Assembly: GCA_963555705.1 (NCBI GenBank)
Contig: OY743169.1
Span: 131,501-195,500, forward strand
Length of the DNA: 64,000 nt
Direction of reading: 5' to 3'
DNA from: Ligustrum vulgare
Lineage: Eukaryota > Streptophyta > Magnoliopsida > Lamiales > Oleaceae
Of this stretch, positions 10,371 through 22,294 are shown piece by piece. A program made the position numbers and the translations under genes. Position 1 is the first letter of the stretch, and each line of letters begins with the position of its first letter. Under the pieces are notes generated by a model that saw only the letters and a program-made list of their open reading frames with translations, was not told the DNA's origin and searched no databases.

Positions 10371-11668
10371 TGATCAGAGTCCTGCTGAAAATAGGAGGGT
10401 GGCCTTTGCCTGAAAATGCGAGACCTCGGGTCTGTGATGGAATAGCAAACCCAGACTTATAGAGCCCTAAATACTACAGTTTACCCTAAGGGTCAAAAGT
10501 ATATTCGGGGTATAAGGGTGCTCAGGTCCATGATACATCCACGGGGTATCATGTTGGTTGATGGGACAATGTTCCATGTGATAGGGTTCGAGGATCAGAT
10601 TAGTGATCGGGTGTTGCAATTTTGTGCACATCACTGCTTAAATCATGTATAATACAGATTACAACATATGAAGCACGTTCCAATATGAAAAGGCACTAAT
10701 ATAAATAAAGATGAAAGAGCATGTATGGATAAGATAGGCGAGAGTAATTTTGTAAGAAATCAAAGTTGTTGACCTTATTCTTCAAAAAGAAAAGAAAAGA
10801 ATAAATAAATAAATGAGATGGACAATCGAAGACTTCCATTCCATACATATATTAAAATAGAAGTAGAGAGAGAGAAACATTAAACGTTTTTTTTCCTTCA
10901 AAATGTACTTCTAAATTTTGGAAATAAAAAACTAAAATAAAATATACTATAATAAAACAAAATAAAAATATGTCTATATTAATTTCGTATTTAAATTTGT
11001 GCTGATTAATATAATTTTAATTTGTAATGTCGTATTTATTTCGTGTAGATAAACATGAATGAAAAATGTTTTGTTTGTAAATAAATTTGTAGAAAATACT
11101 TAAACCTTCGTTTGAAAGCTATGCTTTTGTTTATAAACAAAAATATTGTTATTTTATTTTTGAGATGTGTTGTTGAAAAGTGGCTTCAAAAAATGTATAT
11201 AGTTGAAAAGTTGGTTTGATAATATGCATAGTTAAAAAATGGCTAAAAAATAAGTTGTTTGTAAATAATTTTATAGACAAAATTACTGAACTGATGATAA
11301 TATTTTTATTCATTCTTATAATATTTTCGATATAATTTTTTGATCTCCCACGTTGTTCAATTGTCTATCATGATAATTGGTGATATAAAGATTAGAATCT
11401 CCTAATTTTAATTAGTTTTGGACACGTTGCATTTCCTGTTTTTATTAGTTTTGTCTTTTTTTTTTTTTTAAGTTTTGAATTCGATAATATTTTGTATTAA
11501 AATATTTTTGTACTACGTTTTTATTTGATATGATTGTATATATAATTAATACATTTTCATAAATTTTGTATCAAAAACATATTTTCGTGCATCGCACTGA
11601 TGAAAATTCTGGTTTTTGTTCAAATAAAAGTTTGTTATAATAAATAAATAAATATATATATATATATA
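10371..11668. other. No gene recognised
   Basis: After the coding remnant the sequence becomes AT-rich, with an A-rich stretch at 10785-10830 and an (AT)n run just before 11669. No open frame with recognisable content and no paired transposon ends were seen. Confidence 0.5.
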
Positions 11669-12157
11669 CAGTAGCGGATCCAGGATTTCACGTTGTACCG
11701 AGCTGGACTCTAAAAGTTGTGGGGGGGAGGCCCCCCTCCCGGGGGTTCGGGGGCGGAGCCCCCGAAATTTTTTTTTTACTAAGAGGATTGAAATCAAGAA
11801 TATTGAGTACCAAATCTAATATAAGGAAAATCATAAATAATAATACATCAAAAATCCAATATATATAATCAATATATAACTTGAATCACTATTACACTTG
11901 AATCTTCAAACAAAGTTAATTACATTCTAAGCCTAAAAACACATTCTAATCCTAAAAACACATTTACATAATATTAATATCATTTTTCACAAATCACATT
12001 TACATAATATTAATATCATTTTTCACAAATCACATTCTAAAACATACATAATATTAATATCATTTTTCACAAAACACATTTACATTCTAAGTCTAAAAAA
12101 AAAAAAAAAAAGGACCGAACTACAGTCCAGTACGGGCGTAGCCTAGATCCGCCCCTG
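11669..12157. mobile_element. hAT-type MITE with G/C-rich hairpin
   Basis: The terminal inverted repeats are CAGTAGCGGATCCAGG at the left and, read inward from the right, CAGGGGCGGATCTAGG. The same end type occurs at 59030-59406, where an 8-base target duplication is clear. Here both flanks are TATATATA, consistent with insertion into an AT microsatellite. Near 11715-11765 a G-run is followed by a C-run and again G- and C-runs, which can fold strongly. No transposase is encoded. Confidence 0.75.
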
Positions 12158-12474
12158 TATATATATATATAGGAATTATCTGGATATATAAAAAGAATTG
12201 CATGGACTAAACTACGAGTGTGTAACAGTCAAACAATTCTATGGCATAATTCAAGCTAGGATTCGGAATTAATGTTGGACCGTGGGTTGGTAGTGGATGA
12301 GAGAGGTGACGGTGTTGCATGATTTCCTTACGGGAAGTGTACGGATGTTCTAGTAATATAATGAATTATTAGTCCAAGTATTGTATCAACGAGAATTAAG
12401 TAAATTGTAATTTTAGATTATCAACATTAACTAGAACTAGGAAAATCAGTTTCTGTTTTAATTTTATCTAATAA
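12158..12474. other. Probable LTR debris related to solo LTR C
   Basis: The stretch near 12380-12450 (AGTCCAAGTATTGTATC, then TTTTAGATTATCAACATTAA and TAGAACTAGG) resembles the left part of solo LTR C at 22350-22410. The similarity is partial and no clean ends were found. Confidence 0.4.
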
Positions 12475-12526
12475 AATAACTCCTTCTAATAACTCCCCAC
12501 AATGACAAACTTAACTACCCATGTTC
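12475..12526. repeat. 52-bp direct repeat R, copy 1
   Basis: This 52-base block, from AATAACTCCTT to ACCCATGTT, matches 30646-30697 with few differences. In the second copy it lies upstream of the PMD pseudogene. In this copy it is joined within a few bases to a segment resembling the 3' end of that pseudogene. It supports a tandem duplication with loss of the gene body in unit 1. Confidence 0.7.
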
Positions 12527-12534
12527 TTCGAATG

Positions 12535-12727
12535 TCTTTGATGGTTCGTGATAAGTACATTTTATACACTTATTTAGCTACTAAAATTAAGCAATTAAAT
12601 CTTTGTTTTGTAAAGTCTCTACTTAATTTATTGCAAGTTGTGATTATTTTTGTTTTCAACCCAAATTCAAGATAAATGGAAGGCGAATCAAAACCAAATA
12701 AAGTACATTGTGAACTAAGTTGTACAA
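12535..12727. repeat. Segment X, left half (continues at 29927)
   Basis: From TCTTTGATGG on, this matches 52265-52464. The match continues after the large insertion at 29927-30560, which matches 52465-52840. The paralogue at 52.3 kb is uninterrupted at this point and serves as the empty site for element B. The common text begins within what is still PMD coiled-coil coding sequence in the 52 kb copy. Confidence 0.8.
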
Positions 12728-12744
12728 TGATGCGTGTCATGATA

Positions 12745-14364
12745 TGATAAGTGCTTTATTAGCACATATTTAATTCACTTATTATCTTATTTTGTTATTG
12801 GTTTGATCCTATTGAAGCATCATTTAATGCATTTTCAATTATTGTGCTATGTAATATCGCAAAGAACAAAAAGGAAGGAAACATGACCAAAGAAATACCA
12901 AATATCAAGAAGTAAACTTCAAGGACATAATCAAAGAGCTCCAAATAATTAATGGCAAGTGGGAAGAAGATTAGATGCAAAAATTATGGTCAAAGAAGGT
13001 TTGGAATGAAGTTGGAAATCAAAAACCCGCAAGGATTGTGATCATGAATTTTAGTCATAGATTGAAGCTCAATTTTCTCATAAAATACTTTCTAATTTGG
13101 GAAGAGCTATTTCACAAAGAATTGTAGATATTTGAGTTTTATTTCCAACACAACTTGAATCACCACAATCGGACTTCAGGAGAGAAAGTTATGACCAAAA
13201 CATCGAGCACAGACGCTTCTCGACAGAAATACACTTACGGCCGTAAAAGATAGAGTTACGGCCGTAACTTCCAAATTCCGAAAATTTTCAGTAGCTAACT
13301 TACGGACGTGATAAGGAAATTTATGGCCGTAACTTGCTCGCCAAGGAATTTCCTTATCTGATTCAAGGTCTATCTTTGGTATATCTTTGGGGTAAAGCTA
13401 GGGCACGATTTTGAGAGTATTAAAAGAGCAAAATCACCACAAAAAGGAGGCTGGACATTGAGGAAAATTGAGAGAAAAATATAGAGCATTCTTTGGAGAT
13501 TTTCAAGCCAAAGAACATCAACAACAATGGAATTCATGAAGCAACTTGAAGAATCTACCACAATCATGCTAGGCTAAATTTTATGTCTTGTTCAAAGGGG
13601 AAGTTGTGTTAACTTGATTATGCTATTTTCTTTTCCTACAAATTAGTAGCGTGAATTTATTCATTTATTTCAATTGTTGGATTATTATGTTTTGAATGTT
13701 CGATTGAGTTTATTTTATTAATAGTTTAATTTGGCCAATTGGATTATTGATCTTTGAATTCATGAATATGCTATGTTTAGATTCTTGATCCGTAATTGTC
13801 ATTGAATCTTTACTTTAGTAGCAAATAAATCTCTTGCAGGTTTAGTAATAATTCAACTTGGATTGATTAATTCGAGCTCGTGTAATTAACGATCCAATTC
13901 AATCTATTCTTCTAAATTTTCATACTAGTCGTGCATTAAATCCTAAGAGCTTGTTTAGGATTGTCTGTGGCTAGAATTGGTTCGAAGAGCTTGTTTTGAA
14001 TCAATATACATAAGGAAGAATTTAGATAACCAGAGCTCGTTGATTGTTTATGATTGATAATTGAATAGGGATATAAACACGTTACAAGGAAAAGTATAAC
14101 ATTAATTAAGGGCACAACCGAACCCGAGAACAAGATTTCTTCTTATATTATTTCTCTAGTCATATTTAATTGTTTATTTTTATGCATATTTTTTATTCAA
14201 GCAATTTCAAACAACAAACCCCCCATTCCATTTTAGTTGATCGAACAACTAAAATTAGTTTCCGTTCCTCGTGGGATCGACCCTTACCCTCACTACTACA
14301 TTATTAATTAATATTTAGCGAGTAAGGAATTATTTATTATTTTGGTGCATTGCGACACGCATCA
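12745..14364 (+). repeat. Element A 5' LTR
   Basis: The LTR runs from TGATAAGTGC to ACACGCATCA. Two palindrome pairs lie at about 13233-13265 and 13302-13340. Same length as the 3' LTR and few differences by eye, so insertion was fairly recent. The PBS begins six bases after its end. Confidence 0.93.
13233..13340. promoter_or_regulatory. Two palindrome pairs in element A 5' LTR
   Basis: The first pair is TTACGGCCGTAA, nine other bases, TTACGGCCGTAA. The second is decayed (TTACGGACGTGA, nine bases, TTATGGCCGTAA). Both have a start-to-start distance of 21 bp. The 3' LTR carries the same pairs at about 19530-19562 and 19597-19629 with different point changes. Confidence 0.65.
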
Positions 14365-14370
14365 AATTTT

Positions 14371-14385
14371 TGGCGCCGTTGCCGG
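14371..14385 (+). other. Primer binding site, tRNA-Asp type (element A)
   Basis: TGGCGCCGTTGCCGG lies six bases downstream of the 5' LTR. It matches the tRNA-Asp primer site usual for Athila/Tat-type plant gypsy elements. Confidence 0.9.
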
Positions 14386-14626
14386 TGAACGGTCAACCAA
14401 TTTAGTTGTTTAGTTAATTAGAATTTTATTTTTTTTTTCTGCATTTTATTTTATTAATTTTATTTTCACTTTATTTATATGATTTTTCAAAAAAAAAAAA
14501 AAAAAAATTCTTGCCTGTCTACTTCTTACTTTTTTGTGTAAAACTCGATCAACTAATTTTGAATTTTTTTATTTTGACCCAGAAATCGAGAGAACTTTTC
14601 AACAGTAAAGAAGAACATCACAACCA

Positions 14627-15997
14627 ATGGCAGTAGCTAACAATAATCTGATTCTCAAGCAACTAATTACCTCGGATGTTGCTCAACAACCGCTATGCAT
14701 CACTTTTCCGGCAGTGGAAGAAGGCAGAACTTTTGAGCTAAAATCCGGACTGATCCATCTTCTGCCAACTTTCTGAGGACATCCCGGTGAGGACCCATAT
14801 AGACACCTTAAAGAATTTCATATAGTATGCGACAGTATGAGGCCAACGGGCATTACCGAGGAGCAAATAAAAATGAGAGCTTTCCCATTCTCATTGAAAG
14901 ATGCCCCCACAGACTGGCTTTATTGTCTTCCGTCTGGAACAGTCACTACTTGGAATGACATGAAGAGGCTTTTCTTGGAGAAGTACTTTCCTGCATCAAG
15001 AGCTGGGACGATCAGAAAGGAAATATGTGGGATGCGCCAAAACAATGGTGAATCATTATATGAGTATTGGGAGCGCTTCAAAAAGCTCATCTCGAGCTGC
15101 CCCCATCATCAGATCTGTTAGCAACTCTTGGTGCAATATTTTTATGAAGGACTGCTGCCGATGGACAGTAGTATAATAGATGTCGCAAGTGGAGGTGCGC
15201 TAATGGACAAAACACCGGAAGAGGCGAGAGCCCTGATTTCTAATATGGCTGAGAACACTCAACAGTTCAACTCCAACAGGGATATGCAAGTTCGGCGCGT
15301 GAATGAGGTAAGTAGTTCCAATATTGAAAGTCTATTGTTTGAACTAACAAATCTTGTTAAACAACTTGCTGTAGGGATTGTAGGGAAGGCACAACAGGTC
15401 AAAGCTTGTGGGATATGTGCAAACTTTGGACATCCAACAGATACTTGTCCGGTGTTACAAGAGGGAAATGGTGAACAAGCAAATGCTGCAGAGGGTTTCC
15501 CGTTTCCAAGACAGCAGTACAATCCATACTCCAATACCTATAACCCTGGATGGAGAGATCACCTAAATCTGAGTTATGGAAATAACAAGTACCTGGTCTT
15601 CACCTCCAACAAACCTCAAGGGCATTTCCAACAATAAGGAAATTTCCATTCACAGGGGCAGTATCAACAAAGGCCCCAGAACTCAGGTATCTCCCTTGAA
15701 GACATGGTTAAAACCTTGGCATCTAACACACTTCAATTTCAACAAGACACCAAGTCTAGCATTCAAAATCTGGAAAACCAAATGGGTCAAATGGCTACTG
15801 CCATCAACAGACTTGAGGCACAAACCGGAGGAAAGCTACCATCTCAACCTGAAGTAAATCCAAAGAATGTGAGTGCAATTACTCTCCGAGGTGGAAAAGA
15901 GCTTGAAGAACCGCAACTGAAACCTACCGCAATCGAAGAGAAGGAAGTTGAGGGAAGGGAAGTCGGGAAGAACGACATCACCTCAAAAAGCTCGTAG
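14627..15997 (+). pseudogene. gag: Element A gag, broken by stops
   Basis: The frame starts MAVANNN and shows the Athila gag core: HPGEDPYRHLKEF, then MRAFPFSLKDAPTDWLYCLP, TTWNDMKRLFLEKYFP, LYEYWERFKKLISSCPHH. A zinc knuckle follows as CGICANFGHPTDTC (C-x2-C-x4-H-x4-C, about 15402-15443). Stops occur at 14774-14776 (TGA where element B has an arginine codon), 15119-15121, 15635-15637 and near 15995. The related gag in element B is nearly open through the same region. The protein would form the particle; this copy cannot make it in full. Confidence 0.9.
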
Positions 15998-16027
15998 GTA
16001 AAAACAGATTCCACTTTAAATGTTAAA

Positions 16028-16783
16028 TTGACTCCACCTCCTTTTCCTAGCAGGATAGCAAAGGCGAACAAGGAAAGCAAGGGGAAAGAAATCCTGGAGA
16101 TGTTCAAGAAAGTGGAAGTCAACATTCCATTGTTGGATGCAATCAAGCAAGTACCCCGATACGCAAAGTTCCTGAAGGAGCTATGCACCAACAAACGGAA
16201 ATTGAAGGGGAATGAGAAGGTGATGATGGGAGAAAATGTTTCTGCATTATTTCAAAGGAAATTACCTCCAAAATGCAAGGATCCTGGTATGTTTACAATC
16301 CCTTATATAATAGGTGAAACTAAATTTGAAAAGGCCTTGATAGATTTGGGAGCGTCAATTAATGTAATGCTTAGGTCCACATATGCCTCTTTAAAACTGG
16401 CCAATTTAACTGAAACGAATGTCATAATTCAATTAGCTGATCGCTCTAACGCCTATCCGGATGGGGTAGTTGAGGATGTGCTAGTGCAAGTAGGAGGGTT
16501 AGTGTTCCCGGCTGATTTTTATGTGTTAGACATGAATAATGATCACTCTCCCAACTCCACTCCTATTTTGTTAGGTAGACCATTTCTAAAGACATCTAAG
16601 ACCAAGATAGATGTCAGTAGTGGCACACTCACCATGGAATTTGATGGTGAAATGATTCAGTTTAATATTTATGATTCCTTGAACGTTCTTGATGATGCTA
16701 ACTCAATTAATTCTACTTTTATTAGTGATTCTCCCGTGCAGGAAGTTGTTGCTATGTTTAATGATTATCCAAAGTTACCGTAA
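16028..16783 (+). pseudogene. pro: Element A aspartic protease domain, open frame
   Basis: The 251-residue frame has the Athila protease layout: INIPLLDAIKQVPRYAKFL-like lead-in, catalytic ALIDLGASINVM (about 16338-16373), then IIQLADRS, GVVEDVLVQVGGLVFPADF and ILLGRPFLKTS. The last block is the conserved C-terminal part of retropepsins (I-L-G-R-P-F). The frame ends at 16783 and no RT follows: non-coding sequence begins directly, as in element B. The domain itself looks intact, but the upstream gag is broken, so I call it part of a pseudogene. Confidence 0.88.
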
Positions 16784-16939
16784 TCAGGTAATTTCTCTGA
16801 GGTCGCATCACCAGTTTCTGATGAGAAGCTTTTGCCCCCTATTTTGCAGGTCGTAATGAAGAGCATGAAAAAGAAGTTGAGCTTTGGAAATCCACCTAAT
16901 CCAGGTTGAAGGAGGAAACAACAAGTCTAGCCAAAGACA

Positions 16940-16985
16940 ATAAACAAAAGCGCTGCTCGGGAGGCAACCCGAGAGGGGAGTTTCT
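16940..16985 (+). other. Conserved stem-loop after protease (element A)
   Basis: CGCTGCTCGGGAGGCAACC followed by CGAGAGGGGAG can pair CTCGGG with CCCGAG around a short loop. The same structure occurs inverted in element B at about 25745-25785. It marks the position where coding ends in both copies. A role in RNA processing or packaging is possible but not shown. Confidence 0.5.
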
Positions 16986-17084
16986 TTACTCCCTCAAATT
17001 GTTATTTTTTTATTTTCATTTTTGTCATTTTTCTTATTAGTTAATTTCATTCACAAAAAGAAAAAAAAAATTCAGTGGCCTTGT

Positions 17085-17230
17085 TACGGCCGTAAGTTAA
17101 AACTTTACGGTCGTAACTCTACTCCATCGAATTTATCCAGAGGCCTAATTTCGGCCGTAACTATATTGTTTACGGCCGTAGTTGATTCTTTCAACTTTTT
17201 TTTTTCAGATTGTTACTTACGGCCGTAATT
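17085..17230. promoter_or_regulatory. Palindrome pairs in element A 3' region
   Basis: Two pairs of ACGGCCGT-type palindromes (about 17084-17116 and 17150-17182), with 21 bp between starts, and a fifth single member near 17217. Some members carry C-to-T or A-to-T changes. These lie outside the LTR, which shows the motif is not only an LTR feature. Confidence 0.6.
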
Positions 17231-17350
17231 ATCAAAAAAAAAAAAAAAAAAAACATGTCATTTCTTCTGATTCCATTCACATTCCCCTATTTTGTTTTAT
17301 ATTGTCACGCTCCACATTGAGGACAATGTGGAATTCAAGTGTGGAGGGGA

Positions 17351-19039
17351 TGATTATCTATTATCTTTTGTTATCCCTATTTTATTCATCTTCATTCAGT
17401 TTTTTTTGTTAGTTAGCTTTAATTGTGCTTAGACCCACATTTTGGTATAATAGGAAGCGGCCTCACTTATGATTATTTTTGAACTACCAACTTCCTAAAT
17501 TGCATAATCCGACAAACAATGAGCACATAGAGATGAATTTTTCAATAATTTCTGAATTAGTTTGAAAATGGGGACAAATTGAAAAATTTCTGCAACCTAA
17601 TTAAGTCAAACCAAAATTGATATGACAAAACAACACCCCGAGTAACTCCATTCTAACCTTGTCCACTAGATTTTCAGTTCGGAACCAAGACTGAGCAATG
17701 ACCTATACTCATAATTGGATGGGAGGAACACACATAAACCATAATTTGTGAGCTTTTGAGCCTATGAGATTCTTTTACTCTTTATATTAAGCTCTTATTT
17801 CCTTGATGTGTGTCCTGCATGGTTGATTTGTTCTTGGATTTGCTTTTCTGTACATGCCGTTGTAGCTTCTTGGCTCAAGTACAAAATATAGTAAAGGCAT
17901 TAGGTTAAACCAAATTTGACCTGCTAAAAGGTCCTACCATGATACATGTACCAATAGAAGCCCTTTTGAGCCTTAGCCTTTCCTTGAAATTTTGATGCCA
18001 CGCTACAAGCCACGAATACCATTTCTTTTGCACTGTCTCTGTTTTGAACCCATAGAGAAGGGATTCGCAAGCTTTTGTTGATTAAGGATCGTTCTGTGGT
18101 CTAAGTCTAAGAAGTTGCAATGAATATGTTGTGTTGAGCGACGGTTGTGTAATGGATTGAATTCAGGGGAATGTAATTCTATCTTGTACCAATTGGTGAC
18201 TGCGTAATGATTTGAATAAAAGAGAAAAAGTTGCAGTCTATACTCGAAAAAAAAAGAGAAAGAGAAAAAGCAATAAAAAGGAAGTTTAGTCAAGAAAATT
18301 AGTAGTTGAGGAAGTCAAACACTCAACTTGTGAAAAAAAAAATTCAAGTGTGAACAAAGTTGGGTAGAGTTAAACAATGAAGTTTGTATTGAGAGTGAAG
18401 GAAGTAATGTCATTGTGAATTGACTTGGTTTGCGAAATTCCTTCTCGACTCAGCCTAAATAAGTCATTTTATCCTACCTGACCTGAAGCCCTGCTACAAC
18501 CAAATAAAGACCTTTACTTTGCACTTGTGTTATTGTTGGCTCCGGTTATGACATTTGAGCAGTCTATGGTAATAGATTCTCCATGCAGTGAGTTGAGTGA
18601 AAATTCTCACCCTTATACACTTTGTGCGTAAAGAGAAATACCTAGTGAGGGTGTTAACTCCCACTACATATGCTTATGAGTGGTTTGAATTGCTTGGTCT
18701 ATATTCTGTGCTTTCAAGTTGGCCAAAAACTAACACCCATGTAGTAAATCATTGATAGAGGTTAAAAGAGAACTCACGAGAGGTGGGAGGATACAAGCCA
18801 CATTGGGAAATGAATTGGGCCGGGGGTATTGATTTTCAGTTCTGTTCAGAGGATATTGGATGATGCATCTCTTGCAAACACTAACACACTCCGGTTATGC
18901 AATTGAATTTTCATGCTAAAAGAGAAGTGGGCTGTAACCATGACTTTCCGATTGTAGGTCTATCTTTTTGTTTGAGTTATGTTTCTTTACTTTCACATCA
19001 TTATTCGAGGACGAACAATGGTTTAAGTGTGGGGGGATT
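17351..19039 (+). other. Element A non-coding 3' tail and polypurine tract
   Basis: About 1.7 kb without a supported frame. It ends in AAGTGTGGGGGGATT (19025-19039), the polypurine tract right before the 3' LTR. A similar module (GAGGACAATG then AAGTGTGGAGGGG) occurs at 17313-17350, the upstream edge. The same two modules flank the corresponding region in element B. Athila elements often have an env-like frame here; none is visible. Confidence 0.6.
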
Positions 19040-20659
19040 TCATAAGTGCTTTATTAGCACGTATTTAATTCACTTATTATCTTATTTTGTTATTGGTTTG
19101 ATCCTATTGAAGCATCGTTTAATGCATTTTCAATTATTGTGCTATGTAAGATCGCAAAGAACAAAAAGGAAGGAAACAGGACCAAAGAAATACCAAAAAT
19201 CAAGAAGTAAACTTCAAGGACATAATCAAAGAGCTCCAAATCAATAATGGCACGTGGGAAGAAGATTAGTTGCAAAAATTATGGTCAAAGAAGGTTTGGA
19301 ATGAAGTTGGAAATCAAAAACCCGCAAGGATTGTGATCATGAATTTTAGTCATAGATTGAAGCTCAATTTTGTCATAGAATACTTTCTAATTTGGGAAGA
19401 GCTATTTCAAAAAGAATTGTAGATATTTGAGTTTTTCTTTCCAACACAACTTGAATCACCACAATCGGACTTCGGGAGAGAAAGTTATGACCAAAACATC
19501 GAGCACAGGCGCTTCTCGGCAGAAATACACTTACGGTCGTAAAAGATAAAGTTACGGCCGTAACTTCCAAATTCAAAAAATTTTCAGTAGCTAACTTACG
19601 GCCGTGATAAGGAAAGTTACGGTCGTAACTTGCTCGCCAAGGAATTTCCTTATCTGATTCAAGGTCTATCTTTGGTATATCTTTGGGGTAAAGCTATGGC
19701 ACGATTTTGGGAGTATTAAAAGAGCAAAATCACCACAAAAAGGAGGCTGGACATTGAGGAAAATTGAGAGAAAAATATAGAGCATTCTTTGGAGATTTTC
19801 AAGCCAAAGAACATCAACAACAATGGAATTCATGAAGCAACTTGAAGAATCTACCACAATCATGCTAGGCTAAATTTTATGTCTTGTTCAAAGGGGAGGT
19901 TGTGTTAACTTGATTATGTTATTTTCTTTTCCTACAAATTAGTAGCGTGAATTTATTCATTTATTTCAATTGTTGGATTATTATGTTTTGAATGTTCGAT
20001 TGAGTTTATTTGATTAATAGTTTAATTTGGCTAATTGGATTATTGATCTTTGGATTCATGAATATGCTATGTTTAGATTCTTAATCCGTAATTGTCATTG
20101 AATCTTTACTTTAGTAGAAAATAAATCTCTTGCAGGTTTAGTAATAATTCAACTTGGATTGATTAATTCGAGCTCGTGTAATTAACGATCCAATTCAATC
20201 TATTCTTCTAAATTTTCATACTAGTCGTGCATTAAATCCTAAGAGCTTGTTTAGGATTGTCTGTAGCTAGAATTGGTTCGAAGAACTTGTTTTGAATCAA
20301 TATACATAAGGAAGAATTTAGATAATCAGAGCTTGTTGATTATTTATGATTGATAATTGAATAGGGATATTAACACATTACAAGGAAAAGTATAACATTA
20401 ATTAAGGGTACAACCGAACCCGAGAACAAGATTTCTTCTTATATTATTTCTCTAGTCATATTTAATTGTTTATTTTTATGCATATTTTTTATTCAAGCAA
20501 TTTCAAACAACAAACCCCCCATTCCATTTTAGTTGATCGAACAACTAAAATTAGTTTCCTTCCTCGTGGGATCGATCCTTACTCTCACTACTACATTATT
20601 AATTAATGTTTAGCGAGTAAGGAATTATTTATTATTTTGGTGTATTACGACACGCATCA
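19040..20659 (+). repeat. Element A 3' LTR
   Basis: 1620 bases, collinear with the 5' LTR. The first dinucleotide is TC instead of TG, a point change. It ends ACACGCATCA and abuts the inverted left LTR of element B at 20660, producing an inverted repeat of about 1.6 kb per arm with almost no spacer. Confidence 0.92.
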
Positions 20660-22255
20660 CGATACACAAAAATAATAAATAATTCCTTACACGCTAAATA
20701 TTATTTAATAATGTAGTAGTGAGAGTAAGGGTTGATCCCATGAGGAACGGAAACTAATTTTAGTTGTTCGATCAATTAGAATGGAATTTGGGGTTTGTTG
20801 TTTGAAATTTCTTGAATAAAAAATATGCATAAAAATAAACAATTAAATATGACTAGATAAATAATATAAGAAGAAATATTGTTCTCGGGTTCGGTTGTGC
20901 CCTTAATTAATGTTATACTTTTCCTTGTAACGTGTTTATATCCCTATTCAATTATCAATCATAAATAATAAACAAGCTCTGATTATCTAAATTATTCCTT
21001 ATGTATATTGATTCAAAACAAGTTCTTCGAACCAATTCTAACCACGGACAATCCTAAACAAGCTCTTAGGATTTAATGCACGACTAGTATGAAAATCTAG
21101 AAGAATAGATTGAATTGGATCGTTAATTTCACAAGCTCAAAAATTAATCAATCCAAGTTGAATTATTACTAACGAGATTTATTTGCTACTAAAGTAAAGA
21201 TTCAATGACAATTAAGGATCAAGAATCTAAACATAGCATATTCATGAATCCAAATATCAATAATCCAATTGGCCAAATTAAACTATTAATCAAATAAACT
21301 CAATTGAACATTCAAAATATAATAATCCAACAATTGAAATAAAGGAATAAATTCACGCTACTAATTTGTAGGAAAAGAAAATAACATAATCAAGTTAACA
21401 CAACTTCCCCTTTGAACAAAATATGGAATTTAGCCTAGCATGGTTGTGATAGATTCTTCAAGTTGCTTCAAGTATTTCATTGTTGTTGATATTCTTGCGC
21501 TTGAAAATCTCCCAAGAATGCTCTATATTTTTCTCTCAATTTTCCTCAATGTCCAGCCTCCTTTTTGTGGTGATTTTGCTCATTTAATACTCCCAAAATC
21601 GTGCTCTAGCTTTACCTCAAAGATATACCAAAGATAGACCTTGAATCAGATAAGGAAATTTCTTGGTGAGAAAGTTACGGCCGTAACTTTCCTTATCGCA
21701 GCCGTGAGTGAGCTAGAGAAATTTTTCGGAATTTGGAAGTTACGGCCGTAACTTTGTCATTTACGGTCGTAAGTGCATTTCTGCCAAGAAGCGCCTATGC
21801 TCGATTTTTTTGTCATAACGTTCTGTCCCAAAGTCCGATTGTGGTGATTCAAGTTTTGTTGGAAAGAAAACCCAAATATCTACAATTCTTTCTGAAATAG
21901 CTCTTCCCAAATTCGAAATTCTTCTATGACAAAATTGAGCTTCAACCTATGACTAAAATTTATGATCACAATCCTTGGGGGTTTTTGATTTCCAACTTCA
22001 CCCCAAACCTTCTTTGACCATAATTTTTGCATCTAATCTTCTTTCCACATGCCATTATTTATTTGGAACTCTTTGAATATGCCCTTGAACCTCACTTCTT
22101 GATTTTTTTTGGTCCTGTTTCCTTTCTTTTTTTTTCTTTTTGACCTTACATAGCACAATAAGTGAAAGTGCATTAAACGATACTTCAATAGGATCAAACA
22201 AATAACAAAATAAGATAATAAGTGAATTAAATACGTGCTACTAAAGCACTTATCA
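20660..22255 (-). repeat. Element B left (3') LTR, main part
   Basis: This continues the 12-base LTR tip at 12728-12739. It matches 28311-29921 from CGATACACAAAAAT on and ends TTATCA at 22255. Its inner neighbour is the polypurine tract read on the minus strand (AATCCCCCACACTT). Palindrome pairs are at about 21673-21705 and 21738-21770. Confidence 0.9.
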
Positions 22256-22294
22256 AATCCCCCACACTTAAATCATTGTTCGTCCTCGAATAAT

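Larger units (their letters stand above)
12745..20659 (+). mobile_element. Element A: Athila-like gag-protease retrotransposon
   Basis: A 7915-base plus-strand element inserted in the left LTR of element B. Both LTRs are 1620 bases (12745-14364 and 19040-20659). The target duplication is CGATA on the right (20660-20664) and TGATA on the left (12740-12744). Internal order is tRNA-Asp PBS at 14371, gag-protease remnant, stem-loop near 16950, palindrome pairs near 17085-17230, a polypurine-like module at 17313-17350, about 1.7 kb of non-coding sequence and the polypurine tract at 19025-19039. RT, RNase H and integrase are missing. Confidence 0.92.

Noticed and set aside
11715..11765. rRNA or gene fragment because of its high G+C
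   Set aside because: It is a set of G and C runs inside a MITE with clear ends, with no match to rRNA that I can see.
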